Shown in pieces: positions 8,929 to 18,249 of a stretch of DNA of 42,156 nt. Each line of letters begins with the position of its first letter. Positions within the stretch are counted from its first letter, which is position 1. The notes under the pieces were generated by a model, which worked only from the letters and a program-made list of their open reading frames with translations, did not search any database and was not told the origin of the DNA. Location: the NCBI GenBank assembly GCA_001443525.1, contig LKPX01000030.1, forward strand, positions 1-42,156, in the 5' to 3' direction. The position numbers and the translations under genes were made by a program. The DNA is from Desulfobacteraceae bacterium RAAP-1. GTDB taxonomy: Bacteria > Desulfobacterota > Desulfobacteria > Desulfobacterales > Desulfatirhabdiaceae.

Positions 8929-9778
8929 AATGGGATATAATCTGTTCAAAGAGATTGTAATCTATAGTGCTGCGGCTTTCCGCCTTGACAGCCAGAATAC
9001 GATTGGTTTCCGGATAATGCCGGATATAAAATTTAAAATTTATATCTCGAAGGAGCAGCCTGACAATGCGGGATTTTTGCACAGGTTTGGTGTTAAATTC
9101 AATCCAGTGAGGATTAACAATGTGTTCTATTGCATTTTGAGGGCATATTTTCAGCGAGACAGCAAATTCTGACAGACTTTTACCGGATAGCAATGTCGAT
9201 GCAGGCCCCCAGCGATAGAGCGTAACATCCTGTTGGTTTCCCTGGAAACACAGGCTTATGAGTCCGATGGTAAACTGGTATGAACGAAGATCAAACGTTG
9301 ATGGCAGTATGAAGCGAATGTCAAATACAGACCAGTATCGGCGGTTATCCGCCGGGTGGTCTTGGAATGACGATAGAATGAAAGCCATCGAGCTTATTTC
9401 ATATTGAACATCTTGCTTCAAAAACATCTGAATCATAGAAATGCGACGGCAAGATGCGCAAAACAGAACGCATCCATATGTGCAGCTATCGGAGGATTTG
9501 CAGGTAAACCAGTTGGCGTCGTAAGCAGATACTGCTGCACTCAGTTTTGAGGCTGGCGTCCATGGTTGAACTGGAGCCCGATGTTGATGTTGAAGTCGGG
9601 CGTACAGTTTTTTCTGATGTCGTGTTTGCGAAAAAGATGTGGGAATATCTCTCCAGCTTATTTCCATACGTGGTTCGAAGCGAGTTCCCAACATCAGGTA
9701 GGAATGACCGATAGTGGCGATCTCCCAGTCAGCCGGTTTCTGAAAAGAAACACCATTCCACGCAATTGTATTCCACAC
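8900..9778 (-). CDS. Unrecognised protein beside the PqqD-like gene
   Basis: The product has 292 residues. The start is GTG at 9778 with GGAGA four to five bases upstream. No signal peptide or membrane segment is clear. The N-terminus has a WNTIAW...W.I...Y pattern that looks like a beta-rich fold. There are several Cys residues in the middle (SSDSCTYGCVLFCASC), which could bind a metal or form a reactive cluster, although this is only an observation. The gene lies 25 bases after the secreted-protein gene and overlaps the PqqD-like gene, so it is probably part of the same transcript. I do not recognise a family. Confidence 0.6.
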   Translation of the reverse strand: MWNTIAWNGVSFQKPADWEIATIGHSYLMLGTRFEPRMEISWRDIPTSFSQTRHQKKLYARLQHQHRAPVQPWTPASKLSAAVSAYDANWFTCKSSDSCTYGCVLFCASCRRISMIQMFLKQDVQYEISSMAFILSSFQDHPADNRRYWSVFDIRFILPSTFDLRSYQFTIGLISLCFQGNQQDVTLYRWGPASTLLSGKSLSEFAVSLKICPQNAIEHIVNPHWIEFNTKPVQKSRIVRLLLRDINFKFYIRHYPETNRILAVKAESRSTIDYNLFEQIISHYECSITQPD

Positions 9779-9803
9779 ACAATTCTCCGTATCCGGTTAT
9801 AAT

Positions 9804-10415
9804 TTATCTGGGGAGCAGTTTGTCCCAATTCGGTTGCGAATTGGGATGTTGTGGAGATTGCAAACTGCTGCTGGCAGGGTGTGCTTTTTCATAGCACTGG
9901 CGATCTTTGTCAATGGCATCGATCAGGGTTAATTTTACGGAATTGCCGATCTTTTCATCGGTGTCGAGCTTGTTATGTTGTAAAATCAAGCTGATGTGAT
10001 TTCCTTTGCTATCAACAAACGACCATTTCCAGGTGATGACGATGTGAAATGGATCTCCGCGCCATTCTGCTGCTTTTCCGAATTTCGTTTCATATTGGGC
10101 CAAGAGCGTATCAAAAAAAACTTTGCTGTCATCAGCATATTTGAGCTTGATACGAACGATCTTATTGGGAACGGCACAGGTTCCATAAGCCACCAATCCC
10201 GATTTAAATTCGGTTGTTTCCTTGATGGCCATTTCCCGGATATTTTCGGCATACCGGATCGGCAGGGAAGATTCCATATTCAACTGGGATTTGTATTCAG
10301 AGATGTCAGCGCCCAGCATGAAACCGCCGAGCTGATGAGGTGCAGAAATCGCCAGGCAGGTATGACCTGAAAAAAGAATGCCCCACAGGGTTAGAATGGT
10401 CAGAATATATTTCAT
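9804..10415 (-). CDS. Secreted or periplasmic protein of unknown function
   Basis: The product has 203 residues. A typical Sec signal peptide covers about residues 1-22 (Lys near the N-terminus, hydrophobic core, CLA before the likely cleavage). The mature part is mixed alpha/beta. It ends in a Ser/Pro/Gln-rich tail, which may be disordered. No family is recognised. The gene sits 28 bases downstream of the OPT-like transporter and 25 bases upstream of the 292-residue gene, so an accessory role in the same process is inferred from position only. Confidence 0.65.
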   Translation of the reverse strand: MKYILTILTLWGILFSGHTCLAISAPHQLGGFMLGADISEYKSQLNMESSLPIRYAENIREMAIKETTEFKSGLVAYGTCAVPNKIVRIKLKYADDSKVFFDTLLAQYETKFGKAAEWRGDPFHIVITWKWSFVDSKGNHISLILQHNKLDTDEKIGNSVKLTLIDAIDKDRQCYEKAHPASSSLQSPQHPNSQPNWDKLLPR

Positions 10416-10443
10416 TTCGGCCTCTTTTAATACGTTAAAGTTA

Positions 10444-12405
10444 TTAGTACGGGAGTCTGCCCAACGATTTCAGTATCAAGGCGAATCCCATGGCAAACAT
10501 GCCTGTCAGCCCCATCCCGCAGGAAAAACCGGCGAGAAGCACCGGCGCGTATTGACGCCACATGGCGCCGTAACGTTTCAGAAAATAGAAACGTCCTAGA
10601 AACGCCCCGATAACTTCCAGAATCAATCCGTGAGGTGTACTCTGACCTAATCCTCGGACAATGCCATATATCAGCAAGGTTGGCAGCCCGAATATTGTCA
10701 GTGCTGTATAGGTCAAAAGACCGAATCCCAGACCTGACAGTACATACATGCCGTTTAATGCCTGATAGAAAAGGGAGTTGCCTTCCAGTGTCGATGTCTG
10801 CATCAGCAAACTGTTCAGTGCCTGAAGATGCCAAAGCTTCTGTGCAAACGGATAGCTGCTGGAAGGAATAGGGGCCAGCTTCCAGATAAACTGGGAAAAA
10901 AGCAGGCTGGCGATCATCACCACAGGGAACACCACCAGTTCGGATTTGATGACGCCGCGGATGCTGGTGCCCGTCAGTTCTATTTCCCGAAAATCTACCG
11001 TGGCTTTTCCGTAGTTATGGATAGGAATGGGCGCATACCAGATTTCGATGCCGTGATACCCAAAAAATCTGGCACCGGCAATAAAACTGGCTTCCCGCAC
11101 CATCGGCAGATTTACGAACTGACCGGCAACGCCTTCCATGCGGGCGCTGATATAAGATATGACAGGAGTATAAATAAACCCATATCCCAGAAAAAAAATC
11201 CAGGGAAAGCTGGGAACGAGCCAGACGCATAAACTCACATAGGAAACGGTGGAAAATACATAAATGCCGACAGCGATCCAGATATTAAAATCGCCTCTGC
11301 CCTCCGGCGGGTGAAATAAATTTTTAAGACTGCCGTGAGTTCCCTTTTGCTCTTTGCGAAATGAAGATATGACATGCCAGATTCCCACGCACCCGATGGC
11401 CAGCCCCAGCCCGATACCAAAACTCATATAAAAATCGAAATTATTGGCAAAAACAGTGTCAACGGTTTCCATTCCCGGATGCCAGCGGTGAAGAATGCCG
11501 TGATGGTAGAGTATGGGGTTGGCGATAATAGTAATAACCAGCCCCGCCAGCCCGCCGATCACTGCCCAAAACGGCAATACCATACCGATAAAAAACAGCC
11601 CCAGATCCAGTTGAATACCAGTTGCGACTGCAGGCAGTATGGCTTCTGTCTGCCGGGTCAGCTCGATCCAGGGAATGGGGATAAGCTGGATGGGTTCGGT
11701 AAAAAGCAACCCCGATACCGTCGGTAACAGAACGTAAACAGCACCGAATAAAAGCCCTATAACGCCTCCGATGGAAAACACCCGCCATTTCCACCCCTTT
11801 TTCCGATCTTCCGTGGACTCCGCCAGCGCCATGGTGCCCAAGGCGCCCACTGGCGCCATAGGAAAGGGAAGTTTTTCGACATCCGACGTAATTCGGTACA
11901 ATACATAGCCCAAGCCGAAATGGTCGATTCGTTGAATGATCTGGGAGCCAATCAGCAGGAGAATGGGAACCATCCAGTCTCTGTGAAAAAATGTGCGCTC
12001 TATCAGGGAAGTGGAGCCTGGTGCAGGAGCTACCCAGTGAGGGATATATTCCGTAAGTCCGAGCATTTTGGCGGCATCGGACTGCACCAGATATTGATTC
12101 CACAAAAGACCATGGAAAGGTGATGCCATTGCCGCGCCGGCCATATAATACAAAATGAAGATTTCCTGCTGCTTCAAATCAGTATAGGATCTTTTGGCAA
12201 TTTCCGCAAACAGGATGATAGTTACCCAGCGGGCGGCGGGACCGATACCCGTCCCAATGACCAGTTGGAGATACATACTTCCCGGCATCATCAGAAAACC
12301 GATAAAAATAGCGCCGATAACGGTTTTCCAGTCAAAGCCTTCCTCGAACCGATCAGGTGTGCTCAGAAGCTCCCGGTATTCTTTAAGCTCTTTGTCTTCG
12401 TACAT
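10444..12405 (-). CDS. OPT-like (oligopeptide transporter superfamily) membrane protein
   Basis: The product has 653 residues and many hydrophobic segments (roughly 14-16 predicted by eye). The N-terminal cytoplasmic part is charged. It is followed by a GxxxG-rich first helix (VIGAIFIGFLMMPGSMYLQ). Conserved-looking PMAPVGALGTMA and IPIPWIEL stretches fit the OPT family style. OPT proteins import small peptides or metal chelates by proton symport; the substrate here cannot be read. It follows the DUF6785-like gene by 64 bases on the same strand. The Shine-Dalgarno before ATG 12405 is weak. It could instead be a related polytopic family without transport function. Confidence 0.7.
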   Translation of the reverse strand: MYEDKELKEYRELLSTPDRFEEGFDWKTVIGAIFIGFLMMPGSMYLQLVIGTGIGPAARWVTIILFAEIAKRSYTDLKQQEIFILYYMAGAAMASPFHGLLWNQYLVQSDAAKMLGLTEYIPHWVAPAPGSTSLIERTFFHRDWMVPILLLIGSQIIQRIDHFGLGYVLYRITSDVEKLPFPMAPVGALGTMALAESTEDRKKGWKWRVFSIGGVIGLLFGAVYVLLPTVSGLLFTEPIQLIPIPWIELTRQTEAILPAVATGIQLDLGLFFIGMVLPFWAVIGGLAGLVITIIANPILYHHGILHRWHPGMETVDTVFANNFDFYMSFGIGLGLAIGCVGIWHVISSFRKEQKGTHGSLKNLFHPPEGRGDFNIWIAVGIYVFSTVSYVSLCVWLVPSFPWIFFLGYGFIYTPVISYISARMEGVAGQFVNLPMVREASFIAGARFFGYHGIEIWYAPIPIHNYGKATVDFREIELTGTSIRGVIKSELVVFPVVMIASLLFSQFIWKLAPIPSSSYPFAQKLWHLQALNSLLMQTSTLEGNSLFYQALNGMYVLSGLGFGLLTYTALTIFGLPTLLIYGIVRGLGQSTPHGLILEVIGAFLGRFYFLKRYGAMWRQYAPVLLAGFSCGMGLTGMFAMGFALILKSLGRLPY

Positions 12406-12469
12406 GTAATTGATCCGAGAATCGTAAGTAGTAACAGGTCAATAATGGTAACGTAATAGCCGTTCAGAA

Positions 12470-14464
12470 TCAATCCGGTAACACCAGATAGCTGGAATTT
12501 CCCCACAATCCAACGATTGCCCAGAATCCGCCCATAAGAAAGTCTCCGATAATGAGACCGATAAAAAAATACCGCAGTTTCTTGAACAGGGAAGTACCTC
12601 CGTAGCGCATACAGACGGCATTGCACAGCCATCCCAGAAAAAAACTGAACCAGAGAATACGCATGGCGGAACTGTAAGCGGTCAGATACCCGATAGGATG
12701 AATTGGCCACCAGTATATCCAATGATAACATATGACCAGAATCGCCATTACCACTGCGCCGGCTACGGCAAAGATTGTAACCCAACTGCTGCTGTCCGGA
12801 TGGGTGTGTATGATCGTCTGAGCGTTTTGATACACACCGACAGTGGTTTGGGTAGCCCAGTCGAGATTGAGTTCCCGAATGCCGAACTTATAGCACAGAA
12901 ACAGCATGGAAACAAAAGATGCCGCGACTCCGGCGACAATGGCGACGGCAAGACCTGCGAAAATCATCCGTTGATGGCGCAAGCCGCTGGTCACTTTTCT
13001 GGCATGAAGCAATGATGGCATTAAAGACTCCCGAAGATCCAGAAACAGCACTTTCTGGATGACAGCAGCCAGAAGAATGCTGAATCCGCTGAAAAAACGG
13101 GGGCCGAGCAGCGCAGTGATGCCATCTGTCGGTGCGGCGGTTAACGTGAAGTAGGCCACGCCCCCTTGACATATCACACGTGTTGCGACGATCATTGTCA
13201 AAAAACAGGCCATCAGGAAAATAACGGCTACCCAGAAAGGCATTCCAAAATAGTGACACCAGGCGACGAGCGCCAGAAAACCGATCACCAGTATCCAAAA
13301 AGAAACTCTTAATGAAATCCATTCTGTTTCCGGGTGTGCATCTTGTGCAAGACCGACGGCCTGGCGGATGACATCTATGATATGCTGCCTTCCCAGCCAG
13401 AAAATGAATATAAAAAAAACGATATAGGCGCCGATCATCTGTGTTTCCTCAGGTCTGGCAAGGGTCGGCCCGAAAGTAGTACCTAAGGCGGCATCCGGGA
13501 TGGTGTAACCCAACAGCGCCAGAATTCCGATTAACAACCCTCCTAAGAGATAAAAAACCCAGAAGGAAAAAGAAATCTGTCTGGATGTCAAAAAAGCAAA
13601 ACCAATAAACGCTGGATAGATATAGATTTTCAGCTTGGTAAACCCTGAAAATATTCCCTGATGTGAAAAATAGGGGCCTGCCAGAATCAATGTCGGAAAT
13701 TGAGGTACGGATGGAAAATAAAAATTGAGTCCGTTCAGCAGATGAAGCGCTACCGGGATCAAAATTCCAACAAGCGTATAGCGATTAGAAAAAAAAGCCG
13801 TTAACTGACGTTGATCCAGCGCCTCTTCAAGAAGCTGCGGAAGCTGAAGCAGGGGAAGGTTCATCCGCTCGTAATGCAGCCATTGACGGCTGACAAGGTT
13901 CACGATGCAGATCATGAGAGTGTAGCAAAGTAAGATGAAGCCGCTCCAGATGGCCAGAGGCATCGACCATGCACTCCAGGGGATATGGGAAATCACTTCC
14001 AGCCACGACATTTGCCTGCCGCCGGGAAGCCCGTCATACAGCAGCCGGATTGCCTGCATGTTTTGTGGATACCAGAGCTTGGGCAGAAGCGGCCACAGAC
14101 TTTCTTCCCATCGGTTTTCAGGACTGGCGAAGTGAAACGGTGCTGTCAGGTTGATAAAAAAGGTGCGGACAAGCCCTGTGTAGGCAATTCCGGAAATCAG
14201 CACCATCAATATCCAGGCGGTCAACAGCTCTTTTCCGCTCAGCAGCATCCGGTTGCGGAATATAAGCCTGAAACCGCCCGTTATGAGGGTCAGTATCAGC
14301 AGAATGACAAACGGCGCCAACGGGAAATGTCCGCCCCCCAGGGGCGTTCCCTGTAAAAAAGCATTGTTATAGGGAGTTGCGATGCAAATGATAATCGCCA
14401 GAAATATCCCTATGATGACAGCGCGGCTTCGAATTCTCTCTGTGGATGGGGAATCAACATTCAA
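12470..14464 (-). CDS. Polytopic membrane protein, DUF6785/OPT-like
   Basis: The product has 664 residues. The start is TTG at 14464 with GGAGAG seven bases upstream, which places the first membrane helix (AVIIGIFLAIIICIA) directly after a short charged N-terminus. About 14 membrane segments are visible. It resembles the uncharacterised membrane proteins that sit next to OPT-like transporters in deltaproteobacteria and planctomycetes; I recall these as DUF6785 but cannot check. Together with the next gene it may form a two-component importer, an inference from adjacency. It is the first gene of a five-gene minus-strand run. Confidence 0.62.
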   Translation of the reverse strand: MNVDSPSTERIRSRAVIIGIFLAIIICIATPYNNAFLQGTPLGGGHFPLAPFVILLILTLITGGFRLIFRNRMLLSGKELLTAWILMVLISGIAYTGLVRTFFINLTAPFHFASPENRWEESLWPLLPKLWYPQNMQAIRLLYDGLPGGRQMSWLEVISHIPWSAWSMPLAIWSGFILLCYTLMICIVNLVSRQWLHYERMNLPLLQLPQLLEEALDQRQLTAFFSNRYTLVGILIPVALHLLNGLNFYFPSVPQFPTLILAGPYFSHQGIFSGFTKLKIYIYPAFIGFAFLTSRQISFSFWVFYLLGGLLIGILALLGYTIPDAALGTTFGPTLARPEETQMIGAYIVFFIFIFWLGRQHIIDVIRQAVGLAQDAHPETEWISLRVSFWILVIGFLALVAWCHYFGMPFWVAVIFLMACFLTMIVATRVICQGGVAYFTLTAAPTDGITALLGPRFFSGFSILLAAVIQKVLFLDLRESLMPSLLHARKVTSGLRHQRMIFAGLAVAIVAGVAASFVSMLFLCYKFGIRELNLDWATQTTVGVYQNAQTIIHTHPDSSSWVTIFAVAGAVVMAILVICYHWIYWWPIHPIGYLTAYSSAMRILWFSFFLGWLCNAVCMRYGGTSLFKKLRYFFIGLIIGDFLMGGFWAIVGLWGNSSYLVLPD

Positions 14465-14560
14465 CGCTTCACTCTCCAGATATAATTATAAGGTATATAT
14501 TCCCGAATGCTTTTTAGGGTCAAGCATAATCCGTAAAGTATTTGCAATAAGAGGAAGCGA
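14465..14560 (-). promoter_or_regulatory. Intergenic region with possible promoter for the OPT-like run
   Basis: On the minus strand TTGACC is followed after 17 bases by ATATAT, and TATAAT lies a little further on, before the TTG start at 14464. This is AT-rich and promoter-like, but the hexamers do not all fit. No clear terminator after the arginase gene is seen. Confidence 0.3.
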
Positions 14561-15478
14561 TCAAAGAATCCGCATACCCATGCTGGATGCTACCAGTTCG
14601 GTGGCAAGTCTTGCCGTCTTGTTCCGGTTATCCAGGATGGGGTTGAGCTCCGCAATGTCAAGAGAGCCCATGCAGCCGCATTCGGCGATAGTTTCCATGA
14701 TCAAATGGATTTCCCGGTATGTCAGTCCGCCGGCGACCGGCGTTCCGACGCCTGCAGCAACAGAAGGGTCCACACTGTCCAGATCCAGACTGACATGGAT
14801 GTGATCAACGTGCCTCAGCGAGTCCAGGATGCTTCGAATGGTCTGATGGGCGCCGTTACGATCAATATCGCTCATGGTGTATACCGGAAGGTGAAGATAT
14901 TTTACGGTTTCCTTTTCAAGAGGATCGATCTTCCGGATGCCTGCCAGGGCGCAGCTGTCGGGCTGGACTTTAGGGGCAAATCCCATGAGCTGAGTCAGTC
15001 TGGGATGTCCGAGTCCCAGGGATACGGCTAGAGCCATGCCATGAATATTACCTGACGGTGACGTGGCCTCAGTATTCATATCCGTGTGGGCGTCAATCCA
15101 TATGAGGCCTAAAGATTTCTGGACACTTCGGCAAAATGCGGCAATCCCTGCAATTGAACCAATGGCCATGGAGTGGTCACCACCCATGCAAAGTGGGAAG
15201 TGTCCGTTTTTCAGCGAGTTTTCGACGCTATTCGCCAGCATTCCGGAAGTGCGTACGATTTCATCCAGATACCTGAGGCTTGGATGCGTCAGCGTTTGGT
15301 GCTCTCTGGGATGAATGGGAATGTTGCCTCTGTCCTGAACCTGATATCCCAGAAGTTCCAGTTCCTCGATGATGCCGGCGATGCGAAGCGCAGATGGCCC
15401 CATGTCCACACCACGGCGGTTGGCCCCCAGATCCATGGGAAAGCCTATCAGGTCAATGTTTTTCTTGAATGGTGTCAT
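14561..15478 (-). CDS. rocF: Arginase
   Basis: The product has 305 residues, the usual length for bacterial arginase, which hydrolyses arginine to ornithine and urea. Manganese ligands of the ureohydrolase family are all visible: His102 in GGDHS, Asp129/His131/Asp133 in DAHTD, and Asp232/Asp234 in SLDLDSVDP. The N-terminal IGFPMDLGANRRGVDMGPSA and GVGTPVAGGLTYRE are closer to arginase than to agmatinase, and the conserved Glu277 lies in DIAELNP. The gene starts 20 bases after the tamA stop and is probably co-transcribed with it, an unusual partner for an outer-membrane assembly gene. Arginase is the better call, but substrate would need testing because agmatinase and formimidoylglutamase share the fold. 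Confidence 0.9.
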   Translation of the reverse strand: MTPFKKNIDLIGFPMDLGANRRGVDMGPSALRIAGIIEELELLGYQVQDRGNIPIHPREHQTLTHPSLRYLDEIVRTSGMLANSVENSLKNGHFPLCMGGDHSMAIGSIAGIAAFCRSVQKSLGLIWIDAHTDMNTEATSPSGNIHGMALAVSLGLGHPRLTQLMGFAPKVQPDSCALAGIRKIDPLEKETVKYLHLPVYTMSDIDRNGAHQTIRSILDSLRHVDHIHVSLDLDSVDPSVAAGVGTPVAGGLTYREIHLIMETIAECGCMGSLDIAELNPILDNRNKTARLATELVASSMGMRIL

Positions 15479-15498
15479 AGCAATTATCCTGTTGTGGT

Positions 15499-18249
15499 TC
15501 AGAAGGAATATCCAATGGAGAAATGCAGTCGTCCCGGAGCTTCACCGGGTTCCGGATGCAGATTGAATCCATAAACCAGTCCAATGGGTCCTATAGGGGT
15601 GATGTATCGGAGTCCAAAACCGGCGGATGTTCGGAATCCATCCTCGATGTTGGGAGCTTGATACCGGCTGAGTGCTCCGGTATCTACAAAAAGATCGAGT
15701 TCCAGATCATGGCCCATATCGATCCTGCCTTCAAGGGTTTCGGATGTGGAGGATAACCCTCCAACGGGGGTGTGGGTGCTGTCATAGCGCAGCATGTTTT
15801 CATCGAAACCCCGTACATTGGCGGAACCTCCGAGATAAAAAAGCTGATCCGTGGCTACAATCCGCTGGGCATTCATGGGTTCCATGTATCCCCATCTGGC
15901 TGCGCACGCCAGAGTCAGGCGGGGCAGGGGGGTTATGTAGGTGCGGATATCGAGCCTGTATCTGATAAAATCATCCAGATTACTGTCCATGCCGTTGGAG
16001 ACATCCATATAGCCTGCGGCGAAGATGCCTTTGGTGGGTCTGACAAAAGAGTCTCTGGTATCGTATTGCAGCTTGGGGCTGAGTACCATGAGACTTCTGG
16101 GGTCTACGGAATTGGGAGAAAGATTGTCTGTCCAGTAAGTCTGAACGGTGGATTTTGGGTTTTCATAGAGTTTCCGCTGCTCAGCCCCCAGAGACAATCC
16201 TGTGCTGAAATGGTTCTGCCAGTTTCGTGAAAATGACAGAGACGACCCCATAATCCGGATGCCAAAGCCCTGGTTGAATTCAGATCGGTCTTCTGAATAT
16301 ACAGAAGCATCCGCAGAAACGCGGGTTTCCAGAAATCTGGGTTCGGTCAATCCCGTTTCAACCTTATATCCGATCTGGCTGACCTCGGTTTGCGCCCAGG
16401 ACTTGATGTTATCTCCCCATAAATTACGGTCTTCAAAGCGGGTATGTGCAAAAGCGCCTTTCTGTGTTTCATAGCCGACGCCGGCGTCCAGCACGTAGGG
16501 CTTGGCTTCCTCCACCTCAATGACCAGGTTGATTCGATGTGCTTTTTCTTTCAATCCGCAGGCATGAAACTGTACCGAATGTATAATTTCCATACTACGG
16601 ATGTTTTTCTGACTTTTAAGCACTTTTTTCAGGGAAAATGGGTCTCCGGTACGGATTTCCATTTCGTTTTTCAATACGCGTTTCTGCGTGATGAAATTTC
16701 CGACAAACGTGATATCTCCCATTGTTACAAACGGGCCTTCGTCAACGATATATTCGATTTTGGCCCGTGAAGGATGATCTGAATACACGACTTTGTCCTG
16801 AATCTGTACGTAGGGGTGGCCGGTGTCGGAAACCATATCGCTCAATGTGTTTTTATCGTTTTTCAGAGAGTTCTCATCAAAAGGTATGCCAGTTTTTAAA
16901 GAAAGACTTTTCAGAGCGTTTTGTCGTGAAATTGAATGAAGCCCGGAAATGGCAATGTCACTGACCCGTGTTTGGGCGTGTTCGTGAATGTCAATAGTGA
17001 TCGCAGCTTTCGTGTGATCCGGAGAAAAAACGATATCGGGGGTTACTTCCGCCGAACGGTATCCTTTGGAAAAATACAGCGCGGTGATAGCCTGCGTGTC
17101 TTCCCGAAGGGTTTCGGGCACCCAAACGCCGCTGTTGAAAATGCCTCGTGAGCGGGAAAGAATCTGACCTTCGATGCTTCCGATGGGCAGATCATGATTG
17201 CCATGAATCGTGATACGGTCAATTTGTGTTTTAGGGCCTTCCTGGATATGGATATAAACCGGCTTTTCGTTAGTGTGCGATGTGCCTGTCGCATCGCCTT
17301 CGGTAATGGTTACCTGAGGATTCATATATCCGGCGTTGTTATATCTGGCTTTGATTTTGTGGATGGAGAGGCTGATGCCGGTGTCGTTGATTTTCCCTTC
17401 CGAGGAAAACACCAGATCGGTGGCTAAGTCACTGACTGAGATATGCTTATTTCCAGACCAGATAAACCGGTAGTGAACGTTTTCCATGACAGTGATATCC
17501 ATATTTACATCGAAAGGTTTTCCGGGAATGGGCGTCAGTTTGTAGTAAATCCGGGCATCCAGATATCCATGACGCCAATACAGTGAGGACAGTTTGTGGA
17601 TATCTTTCTGGATGTCGCTTTCAATCAGACGTCCGGAAACTCCAGGTAGCAGGGATTGACGCCAGGTCGTCATCAAGGCTTTCAGACGAAATGCAGAAAA
17701 TATACGAACGCCTCTGAAACGAATCTGAGCCAAATGCCGGAAATTCCCCTTGTGAAGAGATATCTGAATTCTGCTGTTCATTCCGTCTGCATCCGGAAGC
17801 GGTTGAATGGTGACGGAAGGATGTATAAATCCCTGCTGTTTCAGATACGTGATGAGGCGTGATGTCTGTTCAGGGATGGCATCAGGTTCCAGGACAGCGC
17901 CTGTGCGAAGCGTGATGATGCCGATGATGCTGCGTTCGGATAGTGGGAAAGCACCATCCACCTGAATATCGGTGATCCGGGATTGCTGGCTGCTCTGTAT
18001 GCAGGATGTGTCATTTGAAGCGGCTTCCGGTATGGAATAAGAGGATTCCATTGGCGGTCTGGATTCCGCAGCGCCGGATCGGGCGGCAAAACATGGCGCA
18101 TGGTTTCCCAGAATCATTGCCAGAAAGAAAATAGCCGCCAATCCGTGTTGTGCAGGGCGACAACGAGCAGGAGCGGATGTCCGTATTCTGTATCCGGCCG
18201 GCAAGGCGGGCTGAAGCACTTTCAAAATGCCCTTTCTATCGGAATTCAT
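15499..18249 (-). CDS. tamA: TamA/BamA-family outer-membrane assembly protein
   Basis: The product has 916 residues from the ATG at 18249; a TTG at 18273 would add eight. A long basic N-terminal stretch precedes a hydrophobic signal segment (LAAIFFLAMILG), so the true start may be debated. Several POTRA-like domains occupy about residues 85-570 (repeats of the type ITDIQVDGAFPLSERSI and DRITIHGNHDLPIGSIEG). A 16-stranded barrel of the bacterial surface antigen family follows, with GYxxxxGAFAHTRFEDRNLWG, the VRGFDEN motif, and terminal IGLVYGFNLHP...FSIGYSF. It sits directly after tamB, overlapping its end by 14 bases, which supports a Tam rather than Bam role. With about five POTRA-like units it is longer than the classical three-POTRA TamA. 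Confidence 0.88.
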   Translation of the reverse strand: MNSDRKGILKVLQPALPAGYRIRTSAPARCRPAQHGLAAIFFLAMILGNHAPCFAARSGAAESRPPMESSYSIPEAASNDTSCIQSSQQSRITDIQVDGAFPLSERSIIGIITLRTGAVLEPDAIPEQTSRLITYLKQQGFIHPSVTIQPLPDADGMNSRIQISLHKGNFRHLAQIRFRGVRIFSAFRLKALMTTWRQSLLPGVSGRLIESDIQKDIHKLSSLYWRHGYLDARIYYKLTPIPGKPFDVNMDITVMENVHYRFIWSGNKHISVSDLATDLVFSSEGKINDTGISLSIHKIKARYNNAGYMNPQVTITEGDATGTSHTNEKPVYIHIQEGPKTQIDRITIHGNHDLPIGSIEGQILSRSRGIFNSGVWVPETLREDTQAITALYFSKGYRSAEVTPDIVFSPDHTKAAITIDIHEHAQTRVSDIAISGLHSISRQNALKSLSLKTGIPFDENSLKNDKNTLSDMVSDTGHPYVQIQDKVVYSDHPSRAKIEYIVDEGPFVTMGDITFVGNFITQKRVLKNEMEIRTGDPFSLKKVLKSQKNIRSMEIIHSVQFHACGLKEKAHRINLVIEVEEAKPYVLDAGVGYETQKGAFAHTRFEDRNLWGDNIKSWAQTEVSQIGYKVETGLTEPRFLETRVSADASVYSEDRSEFNQGFGIRIMGSSLSFSRNWQNHFSTGLSLGAEQRKLYENPKSTVQTYWTDNLSPNSVDPRSLMVLSPKLQYDTRDSFVRPTKGIFAAGYMDVSNGMDSNLDDFIRYRLDIRTYITPLPRLTLACAARWGYMEPMNAQRIVATDQLFYLGGSANVRGFDENMLRYDSTHTPVGGLSSTSETLEGRIDMGHDLELDLFVDTGALSRYQAPNIEDGFRTSAGFGLRYITPIGPIGLVYGFNLHPEPGEAPGRLHFSIGYSF

